A DNA stretch of 40,339 nt from Verrucomicrobiales bacterium (GCA_031266335.1 JAISBF010000165.1:1-40339); one strand, 5' to 3'. Shown: positions 20,086 through 29,578, counted from the stretch's first letter. Translations and numbers: made by a program. Notes: generated by a model from the sequence alone, not told the origin.

Positions 20086-20130
20086 CGGTCGGCGATTGAG
20101 TTGCCGGTTCGCTGACGAAGGACGCGATGC

Positions 20131-20361
20131 ATGTTAAGCAATATGGACGAGGCGGCGCGCCAGGACTGGGAGAAATTGCGGGACTGGAAAATGCCGTTCG
20201 GCAAATTCGCCGGGCGGCATCTGTACGACCTGCCCGCCGAGTATCTGTGCTGGTTCGAATATAAGGGCTGGCCGGAGGGCGAGCTTGGCAAATTGTTAAG
20301 AATCGTCCTCGAAGCCAAGCGCGAGGGGGCGGACGAGGCGTTCGAGGTGTTCCGCCGCTGA
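20131..20361 (+). CDS. DUF3820-like small protein
   Basis: MPFGKFAGRHLYDLPAEYLCWF pattern. Confidence 0.75.
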   Translation: MLSNMDEAARQDWEKLRDWKMPFGKFAGRHLYDLPAEYLCWFEYKGWPEGELGKLLRIVLEAKREGADEAFEVFRR

Positions 20362-20383
20362 CGGTGGAACAGGCTCAAGCGAA

Positions 20384-20698
20384 TCAAGCGACGCGGAATC
20401 TACTGATAAAAAGCAGTATGGCAATCGCCGCGAATACCGTGCCGCACAGCGACCAAATTATTTTATCCCGATTTTTCCATGCTTGGGAAAAAAACAGCAC
20501 TGCCATGCCGCCGAAGCTTCCGGTGACCAGTCCATAGATGGTGATAATGATATATCCGATGCCTTTTTGAGGGTCCGACGGAGTTTGTTCATAGCGGAGC
20601 ATGGTGGGAACGATAAAGGCGCAGCCAATCAGCAGGGTGCTTATTCCTGCCAGCAATATTTGGATTTTGAGTCGGTTGACAGCGGGGGCATTGCTCAT
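20384..20698 (-). CDS. Small membrane protein, unknown function
   Basis: 104-aa ORF with three hydrophobic segments. Confidence 0.5.
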   Translation of the reverse strand: MSNAPAVNRLKIQILLAGISTLLIGCAFIVPTMLRYEQTPSDPQKGIGYIIITIYGLVTGSFGGMAVLFFSQAWKNRDKIIWSLCGTVFAAIAILLFISRFRVA

Positions 20699-20758
20699 AA
20701 AACGATGTTAAGCTACTGACAGCGGGGTGGGAAGTTTTTTATCCGTTCAGCGTCAGCG

Positions 20759-21469
20759 TCAAGATGATGTCACTATTGGCGCGGGGGTATGGAGCGCGGA
20801 CATCCGGTCCGCCGGCGGACGGGACGTCCGCGTTCCATGCGCGCTGCTCCAGCGCCATTGTGCCGGTGTTTGGCAAAGGCCGGCCTTTACCGGATTGTGG
20901 TGAATATAATCCCGCGCGTAGGCCAAATGTTGTGCCGTGCGGATGAAACGATCAAAATAATCCTCCATCCAAAAAGCCCCGTGCCGTCGCAGGAGTTGGT
21001 TGCATTTCTTGGCGGTGAACGATTTCCAGGAATGGAGCAGTTCGGAAACCGGATGTCCTGCCATCGTGGCTATCAAAACGTGGACATGGTTGGGCATGAC
21101 ACTCCATGCCTGCAATCGGTAGCGGCGGGCGTCGAAAAATAACAGGGCATTTTGCACCACTTCGGCAATTGGCGGATGGCGAAGAAAACACGAGCCGTAT
21201 CCGGCGTCCTCGTAGATGGCGAGGCGATGGTAAAGTTCCAATACCCGCAGATGGTCTTGGGAGAGATTTGGCGTGATTTTCAGTTCGGATTTCCAGTTGG
21301 CAATGACGGAGGCGGGAACACTGTCGAACAGTCGGAAAGTGATGAACTGGAGGTGTTCCGGGCAGTCGAAATGCGGCAGGTAGTCACGAGAATGCCAACC
21401 CTTGTGCTCATGTATGGAGCGCGGACGTCTCGTCCGCTGGCGGACAGGATGTCCGCGTTCCATGCTCAT
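20759..21469 (-). CDS. REP-associated tyrosine transposase (RAYT, Y1_Tnp/IS200-like)
   Basis: YRLQAWSVMPNHVHVLIAT, FWMEDYFDRFIRTAQHLAYARDYIHHNPVKAGL; flanked by REP-like palindromes. Confidence 0.92.
   Translation of the reverse strand: MSMERGHPVRQRTRRPRSIHEHKGWHSRDYLPHFDCPEHLQFITFRLFDSVPASVIANWKSELKITPNLSQDHLRVLELYHRLAIYEDAGYGSCFLRHPPIAEVVQNALLFFDARRYRLQAWSVMPNHVHVLIATMAGHPVSELLHSWKSFTAKKCNQLLRRHGAFWMEDYFDRFIRTAQHLAYARDYIHHNPVKAGLCQTPAQWRWSSAHGTRTSRPPADRMSALHTPAPIVTSS
20789..20838. repeat. REP-like palindrome 1 (50 bp)
   Basis: ATGGAGCGCGGACATCCGGTCCGCCGGCGGACGGGACGTCCGCGTTCCAT. Confidence 0.93.
21414..21463. repeat. REP-like palindrome 2 (50 bp)
   Basis: ATGGAGCGCGGACGTCTCGTCCGCTGGCGGACAGGATGTCCGCGTTCCAT. 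Confidence 0.93.
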
Positions 21470-24400
21470 TTCTCCTCAGCTTTGCCGACGATGGTCCAGC
21501 CGCTCACCAGCAGTGGCTCGGCTTTCTTGTATTTCACGGTCTGGGTTTCGTTGCCGCGGCGGATGGTGACCAAATCGTTGCGGCCGTATTTGGCTTCGTT
21601 GCGGCGGATGGGGAGGGTGATGTCCGCGGCCGGCGGCTGGTCACGGTCAGCGGGCGCGGGGCCGGCGCCGGGCGCTGACGGCGGCTGGTTTTGCACGGCG
21701 GCGAGCAGGCCGCTCATGCCGGGCAGGTTGCTGTCGGGGCGCAGGAATTGCTGCGGCAGCGCCTGCAAAAATTGCTCGAAGGCGGTCAGGCTGCTGCTGG
21801 AGCGGAACAGGTTGTTGACGATTTCCTTTTTGATGTTGGCCATCAACTCGGCGAACATCTGGTAGCCTTCCTGTTTGTACTCGATCAGCGGGTCTTTCTG
21901 CCCGTGGGCGCGCAGGCCGATGGCGTTTTTCAGGCTGTCGATGGCGTACAAGTGTTCCTGCCAGAGCCGGTCGATGGCGTTGAGGATGATGTAGCGCTCC
22001 AGGCTGGTGACGGCGTCGGGCTGCTCGTAGCGGATTTTGGTTTCGTAGGCCTGGTGGACGCGCTCCTTGATTTTCGCGGCGATTTGCTCCGCCGGCCGCG
22101 ACCAGTCAATGTCAGCGCGCGCCAGGCCGAGCGGCATGGCGGTGTTGAGCCATTTGAGCAGGCCGTCCACGTCCGGTTCGCCGCTGACGGTGAGGCTGTT
22201 TTTCACTTCCTCGTCAATCGCGTCGTTGACCACGTCAAAGACCTCGCCGCGGATGTTGGCGGTGGTCAGGATGTCAGTGCGGTAGGTGTAGATGACGTTG
22301 CGCTGCTGGTTGAGCACGTCGTCGTATTGCAGGGTGTGCTTGCGGATCTGGTAATTGCGCTGCTCGACGCGCTTCTGCGCGTTCTCGACGGTCTTGTTCA
22401 GCCACGGGTGCGACAGGCCCTCGCCCTCTTCCATGCCGAGCCGGGTCATCATCGACGAGATGCGCCGCGAGTCGCCGAAGTTGCGCATCAGGTCGTCCTC
22501 GAACGAGATGAAAAATTGTGACGAGCCGGGGTCGCCCTGGCGCGAGCAGCGGCCGCGCAACTGGCGGTCGATGCGCCGCGATTCGTGCCGCTCGGTGCCG
22601 ATGACGTGCAGGCCGCCGAGTCCGGCGACGCCCGCGCCGAGCTTGATGTCGGTGCCGCGCCCGGCCATGTTGGTCGCGATGGTGACCGCGCCGCGCTGGC
22701 CGGCGCGGGCGACGATTTCCGCCTCCTGCTGGTGGTACTTGGCGTTCAGCACGTTGTGCGGGATGTTCTCGCGGCGCAGGATGCGGGAGATGATTTCCGA
22801 GCTTTCCACCGACGCCGTGCCGACCAGCATCGGCTGACCGGCAGCGTGCCGTTTTTTGATTTCCTCGATCAGCGCGTTGAGTTTCTCGCGGCGGGTCTTG
22901 AAGATGAGATCGTCAGCGTCCTGGCGGATGCACGTTTTGTTCGGCGGCACCACCAGCAGGTCGAGCTTGTAAATGTCGCGGAACTCGTTCGCCTCGGTCT
23001 CGGCGGTGCCGGTCATGCCGGCGAGTTTTTCATACAGGCGGAAATAATTTTGAATGGTAATCGTCGCCAGCGTCTGCGTCTCGCGGTCGATTTGCACGCC
23101 TTCCTTGGCCTCGACGGCCTGGTGCAAACCCTCGCTCCAGCGGCGGCCCGGCATCAGGCGGCCGGTGTATTCATCGACGATGATGACTTTGTTTTCCTGC
23201 ACGACGTAATGCACGTCCTTTTCAAACACGCAATAGGCGCGCAACAACTGCGAGATGTTGTGGATGCGCTGGCTGGCGTCGTCGTACTTGAACTGCGCGT
23301 CCTGCTTGGCCTTGGCCTGCTGCTCCGCTGACAGTGACGGGTCGTGGTCGATGTCGTGGTTGATGGTGATCAGGTCGGGCAGCACAAAGGCGTCGGGGTC
23401 GTGCGGGTTGAGGAATTCGCGGCCCATCTCGGACAAGTCGGCCTCGTTGCTTTTTTCCTCGATGGTGAAGTACAACTCCTCCTTGAGCTTGTACAACTCG
23501 GTCTTGCGCGAGTCCTGGTACAGCGCCAACTCGGCGTCGTCAATGGCGCGGCGGATGGACGGCTCCTCCATGGCCTTGAGCAGTACCTTGTTGCGCGGCA
23601 TCCCCATTTTCACCTTGAACAGCAAATGCGCGCCCGCCGGCACCTGGCCCGCGTCGATTAGTTCCTTGCCTTTGTTAGCTTCCTCGGAGAGGAAGGCGTG
23701 CTGCTTGCGCACCAGGCCGCTGACGATGGGCTTGAATTTGTCGTACTGGTGCGTCGAGACCGTCGCCGGGCCGCTGATGATGAGCGGCGTGCGCGCCTCG
23801 TCAATCAGGATGCTGTCCACCTCGTCGATGATGGCGTAGGCGTGGCCGCGCTGCACCTGCTCCTCGGTGCGCGTGGCCAGGCCGTTGTCGCGCAGGTAAT
23901 CGAAGCCGAACTCGCTGTTGGTGCCGTAAGTGATGTCAGCGGCGTATTGTACGCGGCGCTCGTCGGGCGACTGGCCGTTTTGCAGACAGCCCACCGTCAG
24001 CCCCAGGAAACGGTACACCTCGCCGACCCATTCCGAGTCGCGGGCGGCGAGATAATCGTTGACCGTGACCACGTGCGCGCCGCGCCCGGTCAGCGCGTTG
24101 AGATACACCGGCAGCGTGGCGACCAGCGTCTTGCCCTCGCCGGTGGCCATCTCGGCAATCTTGCCCTGGTGCAGCGCGACGCCGCCGATGAGCTGCACGT
24201 CAAACGGAATCATCTCCCACAACACCGGCTGGCCGCGCACCAGGATTTCGCGCCGGGCGGTGGTGAAGCGGCGACAGCAGTTCTTGACTACGGCGAAGGC
24301 TTCCGGCAGCAGCGCGTCGAGCGCCTCACCGTCAGCGAGGCGTTGTTTGAACTCGGCGGTCTTGGCCTGCAACCGCTCGTCCGACAGCAGTTGATACTGC

Positions 24401-24498
24401 TGTTCAAACTCATTGATCCGCGCGACGGTTGGCAACAAACTCTTGACCACCCGCTGATTGCGGCTGCCGACGATTTTACTGATAAACCACTGCAACAT
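21466..24498 (-). CDS. secA: Preprotein translocase subunit SecA
   Basis: GEGKTLVATLPVYLNALTGRGAHVVTVNDYLA, YGTNSEFGFDYLRDN, TNMAGRGTDIKLG, QLRGRCSRQGDPG; start at MLQWFISKIVGSRN. Confidence 0.96.
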   Translation of the reverse strand: MLQWFISKIVGSRNQRVVKSLLPTVARINEFEQQYQLLSDERLQAKTAEFKQRLADGEALDALLPEAFAVVKNCCRRFTTARREILVRGQPVLWEMIPFDVQLIGGVALHQGKIAEMATGEGKTLVATLPVYLNALTGRGAHVVTVNDYLAARDSEWVGEVYRFLGLTVGCLQNGQSPDERRVQYAADITYGTNSEFGFDYLRDNGLATRTEEQVQRGHAYAIIDEVDSILIDEARTPLIISGPATVSTHQYDKFKPIVSGLVRKQHAFLSEEANKGKELIDAGQVPAGAHLLFKVKMGMPRNKVLLKAMEEPSIRRAIDDAELALYQDSRKTELYKLKEELYFTIEEKSNEADLSEMGREFLNPHDPDAFVLPDLITINHDIDHDPSLSAEQQAKAKQDAQFKYDDASQRIHNISQLLRAYCVFEKDVHYVVQENKVIIVDEYTGRLMPGRRWSEGLHQAVEAKEGVQIDRETQTLATITIQNYFRLYEKLAGMTGTAETEANEFRDIYKLDLLVVPPNKTCIRQDADDLIFKTRREKLNALIEEIKKRHAAGQPMLVGTASVESSEIISRILRRENIPHNVLNAKYHQQEAEIVARAGQRGAVTIATNMAGRGTDIKLGAGVAGLGGLHVIGTERHESRRIDRQLRGRCSRQGDPGSSQFFISFEDDLMRNFGDSRRISSMMTRLGMEEGEGLSHPWLNKTVENAQKRVEQRNYQIRKHTLQYDDVLNQQRNVIYTYRTDILTTANIRGEVFDVVNDAIDEEVKNSLTVSGEPDVDGLLKWLNTAMPLGLARADIDWSRPAEQIAAKIKERVHQAYETKIRYEQPDAVTSLERYIILNAIDRLWQEHLYAIDSLKNAIGLRAHGQKDPLIEYKQEGYQMFAELMANIKKEIVNNLFRSSSSLTAFEQFLQALPQQFLRPDSNLPGMSGLLAAVQNQPPSAPGAGPAPADRDQPPAADITLPIRRNEAKYGRNDLVTIRRGNETQTVKYKKAEPLLVSGWTIVGKAEEK

Positions 24499-24762
24499 AG
24501 AACCGGGAATCGTGCCACAGCCGGCGTGGCGTGGCAATTTAAGAATTTGGTTTCCCGCCTAAGCTCCAGTTTCTCCCGGTAAAAAAATTCTTCGAAAAAC
24601 AATAAAAAACCATTGCTTTAACCTGACGACTAACATAATGTGATTGCTGTTATCGGTGTCAGTTGACGCTAATCACCGCAACAAACCTGGGTGGTTAAGC
24701 GAAGATAAAAAACCGGTAACCCGCTGACCATGATTGACCTAAGTCATCAACCAAGTGCATCG

Positions 24763-24824
24763 CGCTCACGCGCTCACGCGCTCACGCGCTCACGCGCTCA
24801 CGCGCTCACGCGCTCACGCGCTCA
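24763..24824. repeat. Tandem repeat, 8-bp unit cgctcacg, 7 perfect copies plus a partial one
   Basis: Direct reading. Confidence 0.96.
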
Positions 24825-24927
24825 ACGCCTGCCCTTTGGCCGTTGATTTTCAGCCAGCTTTTACTCGCTTCATTCCCCTTGCGGCACAGTCTGCCCGCCA
24901 GCGTCAGCGGCGCGGGGGGATATTTTT

Positions 24928-25010
24928 TTACAAAGAGAACCTGGAGTTATTGGAGGCAGGTTTGCGGCAACTCAAAACCCCCCTCCAATTCCTCCATGCC
25001 CTCTTTGTAA
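24928..25010. repeat. Imperfect inverted repeat ttacaaagagaacctggagttattggagg / cctccaattcctccatgccctctttgtaa
   Basis: Arms read directly; resembles the inner stem of the 10.0-10.3 kb elements. Confidence 0.88.
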
Positions 25011-25074
25011 CCCCTTTGTGTTTTCTGTGCTTTTTTGTGGCAATTAAACTGGAACTAAACTCGGAGTAAACATC

Positions 25075-26454
25075 ATGAAAACAAGCAAACAAATCGGTAA
25101 ATGGCTGGCAATGGGCACGCTGCTACTGGCGTCGGGCACCGGCGCGTTGGCGGCGACTTGGACGGGCGACGGCGCTGACAATGACTGGGATACGCCAGGC
25201 AACTGGCAAGACAACACGGTGCCCGCTGCCAATGACCCCATTAATTTCGGCAATCTCACGCCGGAGGTTGCCACCGTCAGCGTCGATAATAACCACACCG
25301 GTTTGCTGGTCGGCCAGATCACTTTCAGCGACACCACGGCCTACACCATCGGCGGAGTGGCGATTACCTCGACCAATTCCAGTAACGTGATTACCAACAA
25401 CTCGTCCGTGCGGCAGACCATCAGCGCGGACTTTTATTCCGGTTGGTCCGCCAGCGGTCGCACCATCAACGGCGGTGAGGCGGGGGTGGCCTTTGTCAGT
25501 TACGTCAACAGCAGCGCGGGGGATTGGGGGCACATCGTCAGCGGCAATATTTCCTTCGACAAGTTTTATATTTCCACCCCCGACACCAAGGGGAGTAAGG
25601 GCGCTGGTTATGCACTGGCTTATTACGGCAACAACTCGACCACCACGGTCAATGAAATTCACAGCACGACGCCGGGCCCGGATGGCGAGCAGGGGTACGG
25701 GTTCAACCTGACTGGCAACCAGACATTCATTATCACCGGCACCACTTACTTCGAGGGAAGCATGAATATCGGGGCGGGTGTTACGGTGGTGTTGCAGGGC
25801 GCTGCCGATGTTAATTCCATCAGGTATTTTGAAGCGAGTGGCAATACGGCCGCACTGATTAATAACGCGGACATGGTCAACACCAAGTATGCCTGGGTGA
25901 CCGGCACCTTGGGCGGTACCGGCCAGTTTTCTATCAGAGGCACCCGGCTGCATCGGGCCAGCACTGAGTTTCATCTCGCCCCCGGTGACATCAACTCAGT
26001 CGGCAAACTCGGCTTCGTCGGCGGCGCCGCCGAGGGTTGGAACAGCGCCGGCAGCGTCGTCACCTACGATTGGAATTACAATCACGACCTGACCGCCGCT
26101 GCCGGTGTCGGCTTTGACCAGATTTATGTCGAGGGCACGCTGAATTTTGGCGCTGACACCCAGTATGTGCTGAATCTGGTCGGGCTGGACGGCGCGAGTT
26201 TGGACGACTTCACCGCCCTGGAGTCCGGGGTGTGGGACATTATTACCGCCACCGGCGGCATCAGCAACTTTGACACCAGCCGGTGGACCTACGATGACAC
26301 GCTGTTTGACCTCGCCCTCAGCGGCGATGCAACATCCCTGCAACTGTTGCTGATCCCCGAACCCACCGTCAGCGCCCTGCTGCTCGGCGGGAGCCTGCTG
26401 CTATCGGCATTGGCAGCGTTGCGGCGCCAGCGCAGCGCCCGGTCGCGTGGTTAA
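25075..26454 (+). CDS. PEP-CTERM sorting domain protein
   Basis: Signal peptide; C-terminus LIPEPTVSALLLGGSLLLSALAALRRQRSARSRG. Confidence 0.88.
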   Translation: MKTSKQIGKWLAMGTLLLASGTGALAATWTGDGADNDWDTPGNWQDNTVPAANDPINFGNLTPEVATVSVDNNHTGLLVGQITFSDTTAYTIGGVAITSTNSSNVITNNSSVRQTISADFYSGWSASGRTINGGEAGVAFVSYVNSSAGDWGHIVSGNISFDKFYISTPDTKGSKGAGYALAYYGNNSTTTVNEIHSTTPGPDGEQGYGFNLTGNQTFIITGTTYFEGSMNIGAGVTVVLQGAADVNSIRYFEASGNTAALINNADMVNTKYAWVTGTLGGTGQFSIRGTRLHRASTEFHLAPGDINSVGKLGFVGGAAEGWNSAGSVVTYDWNYNHDLTAAAGVGFDQIYVEGTLNFGADTQYVLNLVGLDGASLDDFTALESGVWDIITATGGISNFDTSRWTYDDTLFDLALSGDATSLQLLLIPEPTVSALLLGGSLLLSALAALRRQRSARSRG

Positions 26455-26479
26455 ACCCGCAGCGTCAGCGGCGGGTTTT
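26453..26479 (+). terminator. Rho-independent-type terminator after the PEP-CTERM gene
   Basis: aaacccgc agcgtcagcg gcgggttttaa: GC stem followed by T run. Confidence 0.75.
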
Positions 26480-26496
26480 AATCAAGAGTGCTCTGC

Positions 26497-26547
26497 CGCT
26501 GACGGTGGTGGACGCAATCGCCTAGGCGTGCTGCCACTGTCAGCGGG
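26497..26547. terminator. Inverted pair of the dispersed 10-mer forming a stem between convergent genes (candidate bidirectional terminator)
   Basis: CCGCTGACGGTGG ... CCACTGTCAGCGG, one mismatch, loop about 25 nt. Confidence 0.6.
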
Positions 26548-26878
26548 GGACGGGTAGCCACTGTAGCACGCGCCGGATCATGAGATACGTCCAGTAATTC
26601 ATGCCGCTGACGGTGTCCTGGTAAAAACTCAAATCCACCCGCGGCATCACCACCGCCAGCCCGAGTTCCGCCGCGTAACGCTCAATCGAGGTGCGCCGCA
26701 GCCAGATGGTCTCGTCGTCCGACCAGCCGTGCAGCAGGTACAACACCGGATAACTCGCCCGCGCCGCCGCGCCGTGCAGGCCGATTTGCGCCGCTGACGT
26801 TGGCTGCGGCAGCAGGACGTTGATGGCAGTGCTGAGTCCGAGGGACTCCGAGAACAGGTTGACGTGCGCGAGGGCCAT
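26540..26878 (-). pseudogene. Truncated esterase D-like (alpha/beta hydrolase) protein lacking the C-terminal half
   Basis: YPVLYLLHGWSDDETIWLRRTSIERYAAELGLAVVMPRVDLSFYQD... stops at 112 aa, before any GxSxGG nucleophile region. Confidence 0.75.
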
Positions 26879-26918
26879 CGCGCCAAATTAGCCGCCAGCG
26901 GGAAATTTTAAACAATTT

Positions 26919-27025
26919 TTCACCGCAGAGGCGCGGAGGAAGATGCAAGTTTTTTGGATTGGCTGACGCCAACGCGGAACGCGGACAAACATCAAATCTC
27001 CGCGCCTCCGTGTCTCTGCGGTGAA
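26919..27025. repeat. Inverted repeat ttcaccgcagaggcgcggagga / tctccgcgcctccgtgtctctgcggtgaa
   Basis: Arms read directly. Confidence 0.88.
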
Positions 27026-27033
27026 CATCAAAT

Positions 27034-28161
27034 CTACTTCGCCTTGAGTTGCGCGGTGGCGGTGGTCAGCACGTTGCGCGCGCCGTATTGGCGGTAGAAG
27101 GACAGGGTCATGGCCAGCGGGTCGCCGGGTTTGAGGCGTTGCAGCTCGCGCGGCAAGTCCGCCAGCGCGCGCACATGCCGCTGACCGACGCTGCGCAACA
27201 ACATGCCCTGCTGGATGCCGGCACGGTCAGCGGGGCTTTGCCCGTCCACCAGTTCCACCAGCAGGCCGCTGTCACGCGGATAGCCGAAACTTTCCGCCAG
27301 GCGCTGATCCATTTCCCGCACCTGCAAGCCGAATTTTTGGCGCAGCACCAGCGCCAGGTCCGCCGGCGGCGGCTCGGGCTGGCGCCCCTCGGCGATGTTG
27401 ATGGCCTGGGTGACGAACGCCGCCACGCGCTCGGCGGGAATGGCGAAGCCGATGCCCTCGACGCCGGCGTTGGCTTCCTTGGCGGTGCTGAGGCCGACGA
27501 ACTGCCCGGCGATGTCCACCAGCGGCCCGCCGCTGTTGCCGGGATTGATGGCGGCGTCGGTTTGCAGCAGCGAGTCGTAGCTGGTGTCGCCCACCGTCAG
27601 CGTGCGGTTGGTGGCGCTGAGGATGCCTTGGCTGACGCTGCTTTCGAAGCCGACCGGATTGCCGATGGCGATGACCGTCTGGCCCAGCAGGTTGGGCGAC
27701 AGGCCGGTCAGGCTGATGGCGGCCAGCGGCTGCTTGGGCGAGATTTTGATCAGCGCCAGGTCCAGGTCACGGTCAGCGCGCACCAGCCTGGCGGTGTAGG
27801 ATTCGTTGTCCGCCAGCGTGACCTTGATGCTGCCGCTGCCCGCGTTGCCGATGACATGCTCGTTAGTGACGATGTAACCCGCCGGCGACACGATGGCGCC
27901 GGAACCGAGGCTGCGGATCGGCACCTGCACGATGCGGCCGCGGCTGACGTAGGCGTTGCCGAAGAAGCGCTGGAAATACAGGTCCTGCGGGGTCTGGGCC
28001 AGGCGCTGTTCCATGGTCTCGGTGTAAATGTTGACCACCGCGGGCCGCACTTTTTTGACTACCTGGACGATAGGCTCCTGATCAGGAGCCAGGTTTTGGG
28101 CTGGCAAATTGCTGGCTCCCGCCAATAATGCCACCGACACGAAAAACCGGAGTTTGCGCAT
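27034..28161 (-). CDS. HtrA/DegP-type trypsin-like serine protease with PDZ domain
   Basis: IVTNEHVIGNAG, DLDLALIKI, QTDAAINPGNSGGPLVDIAGQFVGLST. Confidence 0.93.
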   Translation of the reverse strand: MRKLRFFVSVALLAGASNLPAQNLAPDQEPIVQVVKKVRPAVVNIYTETMEQRLAQTPQDLYFQRFFGNAYVSRGRIVQVPIRSLGSGAIVSPAGYIVTNEHVIGNAGSGSIKVTLADNESYTARLVRADRDLDLALIKISPKQPLAAISLTGLSPNLLGQTVIAIGNPVGFESSVSQGILSATNRTLTVGDTSYDSLLQTDAAINPGNSGGPLVDIAGQFVGLSTAKEANAGVEGIGFAIPAERVAAFVTQAINIAEGRQPEPPPADLALVLRQKFGLQVREMDQRLAESFGYPRDSGLLVELVDGQSPADRAGIQQGMLLRSVGQRHVRALADLPRELQRLKPGDPLAMTLSFYRQYGARNVLTTATAQLKAK

Positions 28162-28162
28162 A

Positions 28163-29578
28163 ATGAATTATCGTGATTGGAGACACTATAACCGAAACGC
28201 CGCCGTCGTAAAGGAAGACTCCGCGCCGGACGAGGCGTTCATGCAGCGCCTGTGGTTCGAGGAATTGTATTGCAACCCGCTGACGCTGACCGACGGGCGG
28301 CGGGTGCGCGTGTTGCAACCGGGTTTTTGGAACCGCGGGGCCGGGCCGGATTTTTTCCACGCGGCGCTGGAGGACGCTGACGGTCGCCTGCGCGTCGGCG
28401 CGGTGGAACTCGACCTGGGGCCGGCGCAGTGGCGGCAGCACCGGCACGCTGACAATGCCCGGTACGACCAGGTCATCCTGCAAGTGGTCTGGCGCGCGGG
28501 GGCGCGGGAGTTTTTCCCGGCCACCGCCAGCGGCGGCGCGGTGCCGCAGGCGGAACTGTCGTCACAACTGAAATTTCCGCTCGCGGAATTGCGCGAATAC
28601 TTCACCGCCACCGTCAGCGAGCGCGAACTGGGCGCGCGGCTGGGACGTTGTGGCGCGTCACTGGCAGCGTTAACGGACGGCGCGCTACTGGGACTGTTGC
28701 GCGCGGCGGGCGAGTTCCGGTTCGCGCAAAAACAAAAACTGTTCGCGCTGCGGGCGGCGGCGCTCGGCGAGGATCAGGCGCTGTGGCTGGGAGTGGCCGA
28801 AGCGCTCGGCTACGCGCAGAACCGCGACATCATGCGCGGCCTGGCCCAACGGCTCACCATCAGCGCCTTGCGGGCCGCTGACCGTGACCGCCGGCGCGAG
28901 GCGCTGCTGTTCGGCGTCGCCGGGTTCATGCCCGGCGAGCGGTTGCCGGAGCGGTTGGCAGCGTCAGCCTATGTGCGCGGCCTGTGGGACGAGTGGTGGC
29001 AACACCGCGCCGCGTGGCAGGAACGAATCATCCCGCGCGACCTGTGGCGGCTGGCCGGCGTGCGCCCGCTCAACCGCCCCGAGCGCCGCGTGGCCTTGCT
29101 GGCGCGACTGGCGGCACCGTCAGCGTGGCGACGCTTCATCCGCCTCGCGCGGTCGGGCGAAACCGCGCCGTTACGGGATTTTTTCACCGGCCTGACGCAT
29201 GACTTCTGGGACTGTCACTGCACCCTCGCCAGCGCACCGTCAGCGGCGGCCGGCTTGCTTGGCGACAGCCGGCTCGCGGCGCTGCTGTTCAACACCATCT
29301 GGCCGCTGGCGGCCGCCCGCCACCCTGACGCGGTGCTGGCGCAACTCCGCGCCGCCGCCGCCGGGACAGCCAACCGCCACGCCAAAATCGCCGTCGGGCG
29401 GCTGCTGGGCGGCCACCGGGTGCGCGGCCTGGCCGCCTCATTGCTGGCGCAGGAGGGCCTGCTGCAAATCTACCGTGATTTTTGCCTGCAAGATTACACC
29501 CGGTGCCGCGACTGCGCGTTACCCGAACTGGTGGCGGCGCGTGATGCACTGGCTGAGCATCCTGGCATCAAGGCGTGA
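28163..29578 (+). CDS. DUF2851 family protein
   Basis: EELYCNPLTLTDGRRVRVLQPGFWNRGAGPDFFHAALEDADGRLRVGAVELDL; start moved to MNYRDWRHYNRN. Confidence 0.8.
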   Translation: MNYRDWRHYNRNAAVVKEDSAPDEAFMQRLWFEELYCNPLTLTDGRRVRVLQPGFWNRGAGPDFFHAALEDADGRLRVGAVELDLGPAQWRQHRHADNARYDQVILQVVWRAGAREFFPATASGGAVPQAELSSQLKFPLAELREYFTATVSERELGARLGRCGASLAALTDGALLGLLRAAGEFRFAQKQKLFALRAAALGEDQALWLGVAEALGYAQNRDIMRGLAQRLTISALRAADRDRRREALLFGVAGFMPGERLPERLAASAYVRGLWDEWWQHRAAWQERIIPRDLWRLAGVRPLNRPERRVALLARLAAPSAWRRFIRLARSGETAPLRDFFTGLTHDFWDCHCTLASAPSAAAGLLGDSRLAALLFNTIWPLAAARHPDAVLAQLRAAAAGTANRHAKIAVGRLLGGHRVRGLAASLLAQEGLLQIYRDFCLQDYTRCRDCALPELVAARDALAEHPGIKA

